Shown here: piece by piece, positions 25,331 through 33,439 of the stretch | Layout: every line of letters starts with the position of its first letter | Numbering within the stretch: position 1 is the stretch's first letter | Source: Coriobacteriia bacterium | GTDB lineage: Bacteria; Actinomycetota; Coriobacteriia; Coriobacteriales; Atopobiaceae | Assembly: GCA_003150175.1 (NCBI GenBank) | Contig: QAKZ01000009.1 | Location: 1 to 39,315 of the forward strand | Direction of reading: 5' to 3' | Length of the DNA stretch: 39,315 bases | Translations under genes and position numbers: made by a program | Notes under the pieces: generated by a model | Told to the model about the DNA's origin: nothing | Seen by the model: only the letters and a program-made list of their open reading frames with translations | Database searches by the model: none

Positions 25331-25375
25331 ATTATACGAAACGTGCACGGGACTTCAAATTGTCCCCGTGCACGT
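25331..25375 (-). promoter_or_regulatory. Promoter with paired palindromes before the double-MarR gene
   Basis: Minus-strand TTGAAG (25358-25353), 16-base spacer, perfect TATAAT (25336-25331). Two copies of the 8-bp palindrome CGTGCACG lie at 25342-25349 (inside the spacer) and 25367-25374 (just upstream of -35), with centres 25 bp apart. Together they form a larger inverted repeat, ACGTGCACGGG-AC/GTCCCCGTGCACGT, with one bulged base. A repressor bound to the spacer copy would block RNA polymerase, so this is a good autoregulatory operator candidate. Confidence 0.6.
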
Positions 25376-25409
25376 TACATAAAAAAGAAATATAAATCAC
25401 TGAAGGTAT

Positions 25410-25442
25410 GCGCGGCTGGCGGCGAGTAGCCGCCGGCCGCGC
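25410..25442 (-). terminator. Terminator of argS
   Basis: GCGCGGCTGGCGGC (25410-25423) pairs with GCCGCCGGCCGCGC (25429-25442), 13 Watson-Crick pairs plus one T/G position, with a 5-base loop. A T-rich tail (…TTTATATTTCTTTTTT) follows further along the minus strand. Confidence 0.7.
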
Positions 25443-25464
25443 ACCCCGAAACCCGGGCGAGGCC

Positions 25465-27306
25465 CTACATGACCTGCGGTGCCGTGACGCCGATCATGTT
25501 GAGCGTGAGCGCGAGCACGCGACGGCACGCGTCGACCGCGGCGAGGCGCGCGTGCGAGAGGCCCCCGTCCAGCGGACGGCCCGCGCCGGGGATAACCTGG
25601 CACGCGGCGTAGAACGAGTGGAAGTGCCCCGCGAGGTCCTCGGCGTAGTGGGTGAGGCGGAACGGGGCACGGTCGCGGGCGCAGGAATCGACGAGCCCGG
25701 GGAGCTCCGCGAGCTTGCGGGCGAGCGCCGCCTCGGTCGGGTCGGTCAGAAGCCCGAGGTCGTAGTCCTCGCCGACGGCGCGGCGGGCGACCTCGTCCAT
25801 ACCGAGCTTCGCGGCCTCATCGGCGTCGACGCCGGCGGCGCGGCGCAGGATGGAGCAGATGCGGGCGTGCGCGTACTGGACGTAATAGACGGGGTTCGTG
25901 TTGTCCTGGCGCTTAACGGCCTCGATGTCGAAGTCGATCATCTGGTTGTTCGACTTGGCGACGAGCGTGTAGCGCGTGGCGTCGGCGCCGACCTCCTCCA
26001 AAAGCTCGTCGAAGGCGACCATGGTGCCCTTGCGCTTGCTCATGCGCACCGGCACGCCGTCGCGCAGGAGGTTCACGAGCTGGCCGAGGACGACCTCGAA
26101 CTGATCGGGGTAGCCGAGCGCCTCGCAGACGGACCGGATGCGCTTGATGTAGCCGTGGTGGTCGGCGCCCCACAGGTCGATGACGTGGTCGACGCGCTGG
26201 AACTTGTTCCAGTGATAAGCGACGTCGGAGGCGAAATAGGTGTACTCGCCGTTGGTCTTTATGAGGACGCGGTCCTTGTCGTCGCCGAAGTCGGTCGAGC
26301 GGAACCACAGGGCTCCCGCCTCGTCGCGGAAGAGGTAGCCGAGCTCATCGAGCTTGGCGAGGGCGCGGTCGACGGCGGAGGTGCCGTCCGGGCCCTTCTC
26401 GTAGAGGCTGCGCTCGGAGAACCAGACGTCGAAGTCGCAGCGGGCCTTATGGCAGGTCTCGCGGATGGACTCGAGCATCATCTTGTAGCCGCGCTCGCGG
26501 AAGGAGGCGCAGCGCTCGTCCTCGGTCGCCCCCGCGAGGGCATCACCATCGGAGGCGACGAAGCGCGCCGCGAGGTCGACGATGTAGTCGCCCGCGTAGG
26601 CGTTGCCGCCGAGGGCCTCGTTGAAGGCGTCGGTGTAGGGGTGGGTCTCGGGGTGGGCGTCCTCCTCATCGGCGACGTACGCCTCGCGGTCGGCCAGGAG
26701 CGCCGCCACGGCCTCCTCGCAGGACTTGCCCTCCCCCATGAGCTCCAAGAGCTGCAGGTAGCGCTTGGAGATCGAGTGGCCGAAGACGTCCATCTGCGAG
26801 CCGTGGTCGTTGATGTAGTACTCGCGCTCCACGTCGTAGCCGGCGCGCTCGAGGACGTTGCAGAGCGAGTCGCCGAGCGCGGCCCAGCGGCCGTGGCCAA
26901 TGTGGAGCGGGCCCACGGGGTTCGCGGAGACGAACTCGACCTGGATCTTCTTTCCCGCGCCGATGTCAGAGCGGGCGAAGTCGTCCCCGGACTCGCGCAC
27001 GACGCGGAAGATGTCGTTCGCGGAGGCGGTGTTCAGGTAGAAATTGATGAAGCCGGGGCCCGCGACCTCGACCTTGGCGAGGGCGGGGTCCTCGGGGAGG
27101 TGCGCCACGATGGCCTGCGCGATCTTTGCGGGGGCGCAGTGCGCGAGGCGGGCGGAGCGCATCGCGACGGTCGAGGACCAGTCGCCGTTCGAGGAGTCGG
27201 CGGGGCGCTCGAAGCCCATGTCGGCGACGTCGAATTCGGGCAGCTCCCCTACGGACTGGGCGGCGGCGAGCGCGGCGCGGACTAGTTCCTCGAGTTTCTC
27301 GGGCAT
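25465..27306 (-). CDS. argS: Arginyl-tRNA synthetase
   Basis: Charges tRNA-Arg with arginine. The 613-residue class I synthetase shows an N-terminal additional domain, the HIGH motif intact at 135-138 (VGPLHIGHGR), and a KMSKS-type loop as RMSKRKG near 424. A C-terminal anticodon-binding DALR domain ends in RVLALTLNMIGVTAPQVM. The long QDNTNPVYYVQYAHARI segment is typical of ArgS. ATG 27306 has GGAG five bases upstream; a longer in-frame reading would overlap pncB and was dismissed. It is transcribed after pncB across an 80-base gap that holds a -10-like TAGAAT (27349-27344), so it may have its own promoter. Confidence 0.97.
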   Translation of the reverse strand: MPEKLEELVRAALAAAQSVGELPEFDVADMGFERPADSSNGDWSSTVAMRSARLAHCAPAKIAQAIVAHLPEDPALAKVEVAGPGFINFYLNTASANDIFRVVRESGDDFARSDIGAGKKIQVEFVSANPVGPLHIGHGRWAALGDSLCNVLERAGYDVEREYYINDHGSQMDVFGHSISKRYLQLLELMGEGKSCEEAVAALLADREAYVADEEDAHPETHPYTDAFNEALGGNAYAGDYIVDLAARFVASDGDALAGATEDERCASFRERGYKMMLESIRETCHKARCDFDVWFSERSLYEKGPDGTSAVDRALAKLDELGYLFRDEAGALWFRSTDFGDDKDRVLIKTNGEYTYFASDVAYHWNKFQRVDHVIDLWGADHHGYIKRIRSVCEALGYPDQFEVVLGQLVNLLRDGVPVRMSKRKGTMVAFDELLEEVGADATRYTLVAKSNNQMIDFDIEAVKRQDNTNPVYYVQYAHARICSILRRAAGVDADEAAKLGMDEVARRAVGEDYDLGLLTDPTEAALARKLAELPGLVDSCARDRAPFRLTHYAEDLAGHFHSFYAACQVIPGAGRPLDGGLSHARLAAVDACRRVLALTLNMIGVTAPQVM

Positions 27307-27386
27307 AGGGACTCCAAACATGTTCTGAACAAATACCTGGTGGATTCTAGCAAACGATAGATGGGCATGGCGCGGGGCCGCCGTCA

Positions 27387-28871
27387 TCAGATGACGGGAC
27401 GCCCGGAGCTGCGGCGCTCCTCCGCCGAGAGCTCCTGGCGCAGCCTCGCGAGGCCGAGCTCGAGGCCCACGGGGTAGGTCTGCGGGTTGAGGAAGCGGGT
27501 GACGGCAGCGTCGAGGTGCATGATCGCGGTCTTGCACCTCTCGCGGGCCTGCTCGATGGAAGCGGCGCCCGCCTCGGTGCCGGAGCCGTGCTCGACCATG
27601 CGGGCAAGAAGCTCGCGCGGCGTGCCGGAGAGGTCGTAGGAGCGGAAGGTGTCGAGGATGTCGATCATCTCGTCGCAGGCAGGCTCGGCGCCCTCCTGGC
27701 AGATCATGTCGCCGACGGGGCAGCCGGCCTCGTCATAGAACCTCAGCACGCGCTGGATACCGGGGATGGTGCGCTTATAGGCCTGCTCCGAGAGCTTGAT
27801 GACGGGGCGCCACGGCTCGGACTCGCCCTCGCGAACGGCGGAGAGCTTGTAGACGCCGCCGAGGCTCGGCTGCGGGTCGCACGTTGCGAGCTTGGTGCCC
27901 ACGCCGAACGAGTCGATCGGCGCCCCCTGCGCAAAGAGGGACTGGATCGTGTACTCGTCGAGGTCGTTGGAGACCGAGATCTTCACGTACGGAAGGCCCG
28001 CCTCGTCGAACGCCGCGCGGGCGTCCTTGGAGAGCTTCGCGAGGTCTCCGGAGTCGATTCGGACCGCTGCGAGATGCTCGCCGGCCTCCTCCATCTCCTT
28101 GGCGCACGTGATGGCGTTCTTAATGCCCTGGTGCACGTCGTAGGTGTCGAGGAGCAGGCAGCAGTTCTTCGGGCTCGACTTAGCGAAGGCGCGGAAGGCC
28201 CCGAGCTCGGTCGAGAAAGCCATGACCCAGGAGTGGGCGTGGGTCCCGAACACGGGGATCCCGTAGATCTTGCCGGCGAGCACGTTGGAGGTGGAGCTCG
28301 CGCCGGCGATGTAGGAGGCGCGCGCGACCGCGAGGCCGCCGTCCGGGCCCTGGGCGCGGCGCAGGCCGAAGTCCGAGACCGGGTGGCCCTCGGCCGACTT
28401 GACCACGCGCGCGGTCTTCGTGGCGACGAGCGTCTGGAAGTTCACGAGGTTAAGAAGCGCGGTCTCGATGAGCTGGCAGTCGATGATGGGGCCCACGACG
28501 CGGACCATCGGCTCGCGGGGGAAGACGACCTCTCCCTCGGGCACCGCGTCGATGGTGAGGTCGAGCCTGTGCCCGCGGAGATACTCGAGGAAGCCGGGCT
28601 TGAACATGGGGCCGCCGCCCGGGGCCGTGAGCGAGGCAAGGTAGTCCACGTCCTCGTCGTCGAACACGAAGTTCTCGACGAGCTCGGCGATCTGCCCCGT
28701 GCCGCAGGCGACGCCGAAACCGCCGCCGAAGGGGTTCTCGCGGAAGAACGCGTTGAAGCAGGCCTGCGTGCCGACAAGGCCCGACTCCCAGAACCCCTGG
28801 GCCATGGTCAGCTCATAGAGGTCGGTGTTCAGGCAGACGTCGGTAGGCTTGGTGCGGTCGGTGAGCGACAT
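27387..28871 (-). CDS. pncB: Nicotinate phosphoribosyltransferase
   Basis: Joins nicotinate to PRPP to make nicotinate mononucleotide in the NAD salvage (Preiss-Handler) pathway. The 494-residue protein begins with the family marker LNTDLYELTMAQGFWESG, has SNVLAGKIYGIPVFGTHAHSWV near 230 and the phosphoribosyl-binding stretch IDSGDLAKLSKDAR near 305. The length fits the long bacterial/eukaryotic type. ATG 28871 has AGGAGAC upstream. It begins 8 bases after the small coiled-coil gene, so the two share an mRNA. A 17-base palindrome (CCGTCATCAGATGACGG, 27381-27397) overlaps its stop codon. Confidence 0.95.
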   Translation of the reverse strand: MSLTDRTKPTDVCLNTDLYELTMAQGFWESGLVGTQACFNAFFRENPFGGGFGVACGTGQIAELVENFVFDDEDVDYLASLTAPGGGPMFKPGFLEYLRGHRLDLTIDAVPEGEVVFPREPMVRVVGPIIDCQLIETALLNLVNFQTLVATKTARVVKSAEGHPVSDFGLRRAQGPDGGLAVARASYIAGASSTSNVLAGKIYGIPVFGTHAHSWVMAFSTELGAFRAFAKSSPKNCCLLLDTYDVHQGIKNAITCAKEMEEAGEHLAAVRIDSGDLAKLSKDARAAFDEAGLPYVKISVSNDLDEYTIQSLFAQGAPIDSFGVGTKLATCDPQPSLGGVYKLSAVREGESEPWRPVIKLSEQAYKRTIPGIQRVLRFYDEAGCPVGDMICQEGAEPACDEMIDILDTFRSYDLSGTPRELLARMVEHGSGTEAGAASIEQARERCKTAIMHLDAAVTRFLNPQTYPVGLELGLARLRQELSAEERRSSGRPVI

Positions 28872-28879
28872 GGTGTCTC

Positions 28880-29212
28880 CTAACCGAAGATGGTGATGAG
28901 CAGCCAAACGAGGGCGATGCCCACGACGGCGGCGATGACGATCTTCTGGCCGGGGGCCATCTTGAGGTCGTCATCGTCGGGCTCCATGAGCTTGCGGGCG
29001 CGCTCAAGTTCGGCGGCCTCCTGGGCTTGCTGAGCAGAGCGCGCAGCCGCCGCCTCGGCGGACTTTTGCGCCTGGGCCTTCTCGGCGCGGAGGCGGTCGA
29101 GCTCGGCGCGCTCGGCGGCGGCGCGCGCCGCCTGCTCGCGCGCGGCCTTCTCGGCGCGCAGCTGCTCGAGCTCGGCGCGCTCCTCGTCGGTCAGGGTATC
29201 GTTCTGGGACAT
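28880..29212 (-). CDS. Small tail-anchored coiled-coil protein
   Basis: A 110-residue protein of unknown function. Residues about 8-75 are an almost pure heptad-patterned charged helix (repeats of ELxxLRAEKA and AARAAAERAEL). An acidic linker PDDDDLKMAPGQK follows, and one C-terminal membrane segment (IVIAAVVGIALVWLLITIFG) ends the protein, so it should sit in the membrane by its tail with the helix in the cytoplasm. It carries GGAGG before its ATG and lies 8 bases upstream of pncB. The nearby -10-like TATAGT (29251-29246) lacks a good -35. A membrane scaffold or adaptor is plausible but unproven. Confidence 0.8.
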   Translation of the reverse strand: MSQNDTLTDEERAELEQLRAEKAAREQAARAAAERAELDRLRAEKAQAQKSAEAAAARSAQQAQEAAELERARKLMEPDDDDLKMAPGQKIVIAAVVGIALVWLLITIFG

Positions 29213-29271
29213 TCGTCCTCCAAGGTCATGCGATCAGCTAGAAAAACTATACTCCACCGAACGGGGGCGGA

Positions 29272-29314
29272 CCGCCTCGCCGCGACCCGCGCCAGGGCGG
29301 ATGCGGCGAGGCGG
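29272..29314 (-). terminator. 12-bp GC-rich hairpin after the radical SAM gene
   Basis: CCGCCTCGCCGC (29272-29283) and GCGGCGAGGCGG (29303-29314) pair perfectly around a 19-base loop. It lies just after the radical SAM stop and before the coiled-coil gene. No T-run follows directly, but a run of five T's occurs about 25 bases on along the minus strand. Confidence 0.5.
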
Positions 29315-29328
29315 CCCGGCTATTTTCG

Positions 29329-30270
29329 TCAGACGACGCCCGTGAGGTCGAACGCGGGCACGAAGCTCTCGCTCACGGTGCCGCCCTCCTGCCACCAGAT
29401 GCGCTCGAAGCCGAGGTCGTCCGCATGGCACAGAGCGATCTCGTACTCGTCCTCCGTGATCGCGCGCGCGAGGTCCCCGCCAGCGCGGCGGCATTCCTCG
29501 CTGGGCGTGTACTGGTTCATCAGCGAGAGGTCGCAGGAGTTGCCGGCAATTCCCCAGACGCGCTCGAGGACGCGAAGGGTGTCGTCGAGGTGGCCGGGAA
29601 GCATCAGGTGGCGCACGATGACCCCGCGCCTCATGAGCCCGTCGTCGTCGACGAGCCTGCCGCCGGCGGCCTCGACGGCGGAGATCATCTCGGCAAGAGC
29701 GGACGCGGCCACCTCCGGGTAGTCGCGGGCGCAGGAGAGCGATCCTGCGAGCGCAGGGTCGGCGTACTTGAAATCGGGAAGCCACACGTCCACGACGTCG
29801 GCCATGGCGCGCACGGTGTCCACGAGCTCGTAGCCGCCGGTGTTGCAGACGATGGGAAGAGCAAGGCCCTTCTCGCGGGCGAGGAGGACGGACTCGCGAA
29901 CCGTCGGAGCGAAGTGGAGGGCCGTCACGAGGTTGATGTTGTTCGCGCCCTGACCCTGCAGGTCGAGCATCATGCCCGCGATTCGCTCGGGCGTGACCTC
30001 GACGCCGAAGCCGCCGGTGGATATCTCGTGGTTCTGGCAGAACACACAGCGCAGCGTGCAGCCCGAGAAGAAGATCGCGCCGCTGCCCGACTCGCCGGAG
30101 ATCGGCGGCTCCTCCCAGAAATGGAGGGCGGAGCGGGCGGCTCGAGGGGCCGCGGTCATGCCGCAGAAACCGGTCTTGCCGCCATCTCGGTCGGCGCCGC
30201 ATCGCCTGGGGCACAGGCGGCAAGCGGAGTAGGGCTTCTCGCCGAACGGCGAGCTCTCGGGGGCGCCCAC
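29329..30270 (-). CDS. Radical SAM protein, PflA/AmmeMemoRadiSam-like (COG1313 type)
   Basis: A 313-residue radical SAM enzyme. The SAM-cluster motif is CX3CX2C (C71, C75, C78; GCTLRCVFCQN). An additional N-terminal cysteine set (C17, C20, C24, C36, in CRLCPRRC…GFCG) could bind a second cluster. It resembles proteins annotated as putative pyruvate formate-lyase activating enzymes, but no glycyl-radical enzyme is nearby, so the target is open. It starts with GTG at 30270, overlapping the stop of the upstream transferase gene by one base (TAGTG), which implies translational coupling. The C-terminal part (SLMNQYTPSEECRR) is typical of the family. Confidence 0.85.
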   Translation of the reverse strand: MGAPESSPFGEKPYSACRLCPRRCGADRDGGKTGFCGMTAAPRAARSALHFWEEPPISGESGSGAIFFSGCTLRCVFCQNHEISTGGFGVEVTPERIAGMMLDLQGQGANNINLVTALHFAPTVRESVLLAREKGLALPIVCNTGGYELVDTVRAMADVVDVWLPDFKYADPALAGSLSCARDYPEVAASALAEMISAVEAAGGRLVDDDGLMRRGVIVRHLMLPGHLDDTLRVLERVWGIAGNSCDLSLMNQYTPSEECRRAGGDLARAITEDEYEIALCHADDLGFERIWWQEGGTVSESFVPAFDLTGVV

Positions 30271-31469
30271 TATTTATCGCGCTCCCACCAGTGCTGCTCG
30301 GACTGTTTCTCGGCCTCCGCCTCGAAGGCATCGTCGGCGGGCGAGATCAGCTCGTCCTTGCCCGTGCGGGGATTGTAATGGTGCAGGAGCACCGGCTCGA
30401 AGAGGTGAAGCTTGTGCGCAAAGAGGAACGACGCCGCGGCGAGCGCGCAGAAGATCCCCACGCGGGGCCACGTGCCGACCTGCGTCATGACCACGGACCC
30501 GAGGCAGAGCATGAGGGTCCAGGCGTACATGACGAGCACCGCCTGGCGCTGGTCAAAGCCCTCGTCCATGAGGCGGTGGTGGATATGGCCGCGGTCGGCC
30601 TGGCCGATGCTCACGTGCGCGCGGGTGCGCCGGACGATGGCCGAGAGGGTGTCCAGGATGGGCACCGCCGCGATAACGAGCGGCACGATGATCGTCGTCA
30701 GGCCCGCGAAGCGCGTGACGGAGAGCAGTGACGAGCAGCCGAGCGCGAAGCCCAAGGTGAGCGAGCCGGAGTCCCCCATGAATATCGACGCAGGATGGAA
30801 ATTGTAGCGAAGGAACCCGAGCGAGGAGCCCGTGACCGCGATGGAGAGCGCGGCGGCGTCGAGCCTGCCAGCCATGACCGAAAGAACGAACATGGTGAAG
30901 CTCGCGATGGCCGAGATCCCGGCGGCGAGCCCGTCGAGCCCGTCGATGAGATTGATGATGTTCACGTAGGCGACGAGGTAGACGACCGTCACCGGGTACG
31001 CCATCCAGCCAAGCGAGATGAACTCGGGACCGAGCGGGGACGATATGTCGCCGATGACGAGGCCGCCCGCGACGGCGATCACGGCCGCGAACACCTGACC
31101 CGCGAGCTTCTGGGCCGGCTTGAGCGAGAACTTGTCGTCCAAAAGCCCGGTGCCGAAGATCACGCAGAACGCCAGGACGAGCATCCAGTAGTTGACCCGC
31201 AGCTTCGGCGAGGGAACGAGGACGACCGGCCATCCAAGGAGCATCGTCCCGACGTACTGGACGGCGAAAGCGGCCGCGATGCCGCAGAAGATGGCGATGC
31301 CGCCCATGCGGGGGACCGGGACCTTGTTCACACGGCGGCCCGTGGGCTTATCGATCGCGCCGAGCTTGACGGCGATCCTACGCGCGAGCGGGGTCGCCGC
31401 GAGCGAGGTCAAAAGCGCCGCGGCAAAGAGGGACGAGAACGGTATCCAATCGGGAACGAATCCGCCCAA
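30270..31469 (-). CDS. WecA/TagO-type undecaprenyl-phosphate GlcNAc-1-phosphate transferase
   Basis: A 399-residue integral membrane protein of the MraY/WecA family, which moves a sugar-1-phosphate from a UDP-sugar to undecaprenyl phosphate and so starts synthesis of a wall polymer or surface glycan. About ten membrane segments are visible. Key motifs are GLLDDKFSL near 110 (catalytic DD), NIINLIDGLDGLAAG near 170, MGDSGSL near 232 and the C-terminal cytoplasmic RAHVSIGQADRGHIHHRL, whose HIHHR is a WecA/TagO mark that separates it from MraY. The start is TTG at 31469 with GGGGAG upstream. The acidic C-terminal tail (DDAFEAEAEKQSEQHWWERDK) is extra. The sugar is inferred from family only. Confidence 0.92.
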   Translation of the reverse strand: MGGFVPDWIPFSSLFAAALLTSLAATPLARRIAVKLGAIDKPTGRRVNKVPVPRMGGIAIFCGIAAAFAVQYVGTMLLGWPVVLVPSPKLRVNYWMLVLAFCVIFGTGLLDDKFSLKPAQKLAGQVFAAVIAVAGGLVIGDISSPLGPEFISLGWMAYPVTVVYLVAYVNIINLIDGLDGLAAGISAIASFTMFVLSVMAGRLDAAALSIAVTGSSLGFLRYNFHPASIFMGDSGSLTLGFALGCSSLLSVTRFAGLTTIIVPLVIAAVPILDTLSAIVRRTRAHVSIGQADRGHIHHRLMDEGFDQRQAVLVMYAWTLMLCLGSVVMTQVGTWPRVGIFCALAAASFLFAHKLHLFEPVLLHHYNPRTGKDELISPADDAFEAEAEKQSEQHWWERDK

Positions 31470-31667
31470 CTGCCCTCTCCCCTCTTATTATGATCCGATT
31501 CGACGAAGCGCCGCGCGGCGGCGCCGGCGGCACAGTTTGGTTATAGCTTACAAGAAGCTCACAGCTCGTGCGAGCGGCGCGCACGAGCGGTCGCAGTCGC
31601 TCCACACCCCGGAAAAGCAGCTAAAGTCAAGTCTTTTCCTCGTTCCGGCATCGCATATATTTGAGAT

Positions 31668-31835
31668 GTCGTTCCCCTGCGCCGCAAACTGGGTGAACCG
31701 ACAAGCGTTACTAGGGAGTCTTAAATCTCGTGTTCAGTACGGGAATTCCCCGTTGATGGGAAAGCCGGAACGCGCGATGCGGACACCCACCTTTTGAAGG
31801 TGGGTTCATTATTCGGCGCAGGGGGCGGCTTTTTT
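31668..31835 (+). ncRNA. ssrS: 6S RNA (SsrS-like)
   Basis: This lies in the 421-base gap 31470-31890, which has no gene. The fold is that of 6S RNA, the RNA polymerase-sigma70 decoy. A perfect 11-bp closing stem (CCCCTGCGCCG 31674-31684 with CGGCGCAGGGG 31814-31824) is followed by TGAACC/GGTTCA (31694-31699, 31803-31808). A large central bubble and a terminal stem follow (CGTGTTC 31729-31735 with GAACGCG 31768-31774). The 3' side of the bubble holds the small hairpin ACCCACCTT/AAGGTGGGT (31785-31805), which competes with the inner closing stem, as in known 6S RNAs. Six T's (31830-31835) end it. A -10-like TATATT lies just upstream (about 31657-31662). Outer ends are approximate. Confidence 0.72.
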
Positions 31836-31890
31836 GTTGGGTGTGGTTCGAGCACAGAGGCACATGAGCCGGCCGAGGGCCCAGATGGGG

Positions 31891-33111
31891 CTACAGGCTC
31901 GTCTGGACGAGGGTCGGGGTGAATCCGGCGGAGGCGAGGGCGTCGACGATCTGGGCGCGGTGCTCGGTGCCATAGGCCTCGATGGTCACGCGCAGCTCGA
32001 CGGCGGCATTGCGGTTCGTGCTCACGAACTGGTTGTGCTCGAGCTTGACGACGTTGCCGTTCTGCTCGGCGATGACCGAAGCGACCTTGACGAGCATGCC
32101 CGGGCGGTCCGGCAATAGCACGCTCACCGTGAAGATGCGCCCGCGCTGGATGAGGCCGTGCTGGACGACAGAGCTCATCGTGATCACGTCCATGTTGCCG
32201 CCGGAGAGAACGCAGGCGACGCGCTTGCCATCGGCCGGGAGGTGCTTGGAGGCCGCGACGGAGAGCAGGCCGGAGTTCTCGACGATCATCTTGTGGTTCT
32301 CAACCATGTCGAGGAAGCTCACCACGAGCTCGTCGTCCTCGACGCACATGACGTCGTCGAGGTTCTCCTTGAGGTACGGGAAGACCTTGTCGCCCACCTC
32401 GAGGACTGCGGTGCCGTCGGCGATGGTGTTGGCAGAGGGGATCTTCACCGCATGGCCCGCCTCGAGGGCGGCGGTGAGCGAAGGCGCGCCCGCAGGCTCG
32501 ACGCCGATCACGCGGATCTTCGGGTTGTACAGCTTCGCGAAGGTGGCGACGCCGCAGGCGAGGCCGCCGCCGCCCACGGGCACGAGGATGGTGTCGACGA
32601 GCGGCAGCTCCTGGACGATCTCCATGCCGATGGTGCCCTGACCCGTGGCTACGGTCTCGTCGTTGAAGGGCGGGATGTAGGTGAGCCCCTGCTCCTCGGC
32701 GAGCTCGACGGCCTTGTTCTTCGCGTCGTCGAAGACGTCGCCGTAGAGGATGACATCCGCGCCGTAGCCCTTGGTGCGCTCGACCTTGATGAGCGGGGTG
32801 GTGGTGGGCATCACGACGACCGAGCGCGCGCCGGCGTGGGTGGCGGCGTAGGCCACGCCCTGCGCGTGGTTGCCCGCGCTCGCAGTGATGACGCCGCGGC
32901 CGAGCTCCTCGGCCGAAAGCTTCGAGATCTTGTAGTATGCGCCGCGGAGCTTATAGGCCCCGGTGCGCTGCATGTTCTCAGGCTTCAGCCAAACGCGGTT
33001 GCCGGTGGCGGCGCTGAGGTAGGGGCTCTCGACGAGCTTGGTCTCGAGCGTGACCTCCTTGACCTTCTCGGAAGCCTCCTCGAACGCCTCGAGGGTGAGC
33101 ATCTCGGCCAT
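31891..33111 (-). CDS. ilvA: Threonine ammonia-lyase with C-terminal ACT domain
   Basis: Deaminates threonine to 2-oxobutanoate, the first committed step to isoleucine or a catabolic reaction. The 406-residue PLP enzyme has the lysine K54 in GAYKLRGA, SAGNHAQG near 83, and the Gly-rich phosphate loop GGGGLACG near 188. One C-terminal ACT domain (about 325-406, FTVSVLLPDRPGMLVKVASVIAEQ) follows. This short, single-ACT form differs from the long E. coli IlvA and may act in either role (the symbol tdcB is also used). ATG 33111 was chosen because GGAG lies just before it; an in-frame ATG at 33126 has none. The gene is convergent with the 6S RNA. Confidence 0.9.
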   Translation of the reverse strand: MAEMLTLEAFEEASEKVKEVTLETKLVESPYLSAATGNRVWLKPENMQRTGAYKLRGAYYKISKLSAEELGRGVITASAGNHAQGVAYAATHAGARSVVVMPTTTPLIKVERTKGYGADVILYGDVFDDAKNKAVELAEEQGLTYIPPFNDETVATGQGTIGMEIVQELPLVDTILVPVGGGGLACGVATFAKLYNPKIRVIGVEPAGAPSLTAALEAGHAVKIPSANTIADGTAVLEVGDKVFPYLKENLDDVMCVEDDELVVSFLDMVENHKMIVENSGLLSVAASKHLPADGKRVACVLSGGNMDVITMSSVVQHGLIQRGRIFTVSVLLPDRPGMLVKVASVIAEQNGNVVKLEHNQFVSTNRNAAVELRVTIEAYGTEHRAQIVDALASAGFTPTLVQTSL

Positions 33112-33144
33112 GGCGGCTCCAATCATCCAAGGGATACAAAGAAA

Positions 33145-33170
33145 GCCCGAACGTTCGCGAACGTCCGGGC
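33145..33170 (-). terminator. Terminator of tRNA-Ala
   Basis: GCCCG-A-ACGTTCG pairs with CGAACGT-C-CGGGC (33145-33170; 12 pairs, one mismatch). On the minus strand it is followed by TTTCTTTG, so it should end the tRNA-Ala transcript just ahead of the threonine ammonia-lyase gene. Confidence 0.8.
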
Positions 33171-33181
33171 CCTAAAATTCC

Positions 33182-33257
33182 TGGTGGAGATGAAGGGATT
33201 CGAACCCTCGGCCTCTGCCTTGCGAAGGCAGCGCTCTCCCAGCTGAGCTACATCCCC
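33182..33257 (-). tRNA. tRNA-Ala(CGC) with encoded CCA
   Basis: Complete cloverleaf on the minus strand: acceptor GGGGATG/CATCTCC (with the G3-T70 wobble that marks alanine tRNAs), D arm GCTC/GAGC, anticodon stem CTGCC/GGCAG with loop TTCGCAA (anticodon CGC), T arm GAGGG/CCCTT and CCA at 33184-33182. It has its own consensus promoter and terminator, so it is a single-gene unit. Confidence 0.97.
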
Positions 33258-33278
33258 AGGCGCTATTGCGCGTTGGTT

Positions 33279-33307
33279 ATTGTGCCAAACCCCAGAGGCA
33301 ATGTCAA
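33279..33307 (-). promoter_or_regulatory. Promoter of tRNA-Ala
   Basis: Minus-strand consensus -35 box TTGACA (33307-33302), 17-base spacer and -10 box CACAAT (33284-33279). Transcription would start about 15 bases before the tRNA. It is the best promoter match in the window. Confidence 0.8.
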
Positions 33308-33336
33308 CGAGAAAATCCTGATCGCGAAAGATTAAT

Positions 33337-33373
33337 TTGCCGCGGGGGTCTTAGAGCGCCGCCCCTGCGGCAA
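33337..33373 (-). terminator. Terminator of the ABC ATPase gene
   Basis: TTGCCGCGGGGG (33337-33348) pairs with CCCCTGCGGCAA (33362-33373), 12 pairs including one G/T, around a 13-base loop. The minus-strand tail AATTAATCTTTC is moderately T-rich. It separates the ABC gene from the tRNA-Ala promoter. Confidence 0.6.
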
Positions 33374-33439
33374 GCAGAGGACCGCCAGGCTATGCGTCCG
33401 TGCACCGGCTCCGTAGAGCGAAAGCCCTTCTTTCCAGCC

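Noticed and set aside
27307..27386. T-box leader before argS
   Set aside because: Only 80 bases separate argS and pncB and no T-box sequence or terminator/antiterminator pair is visible.
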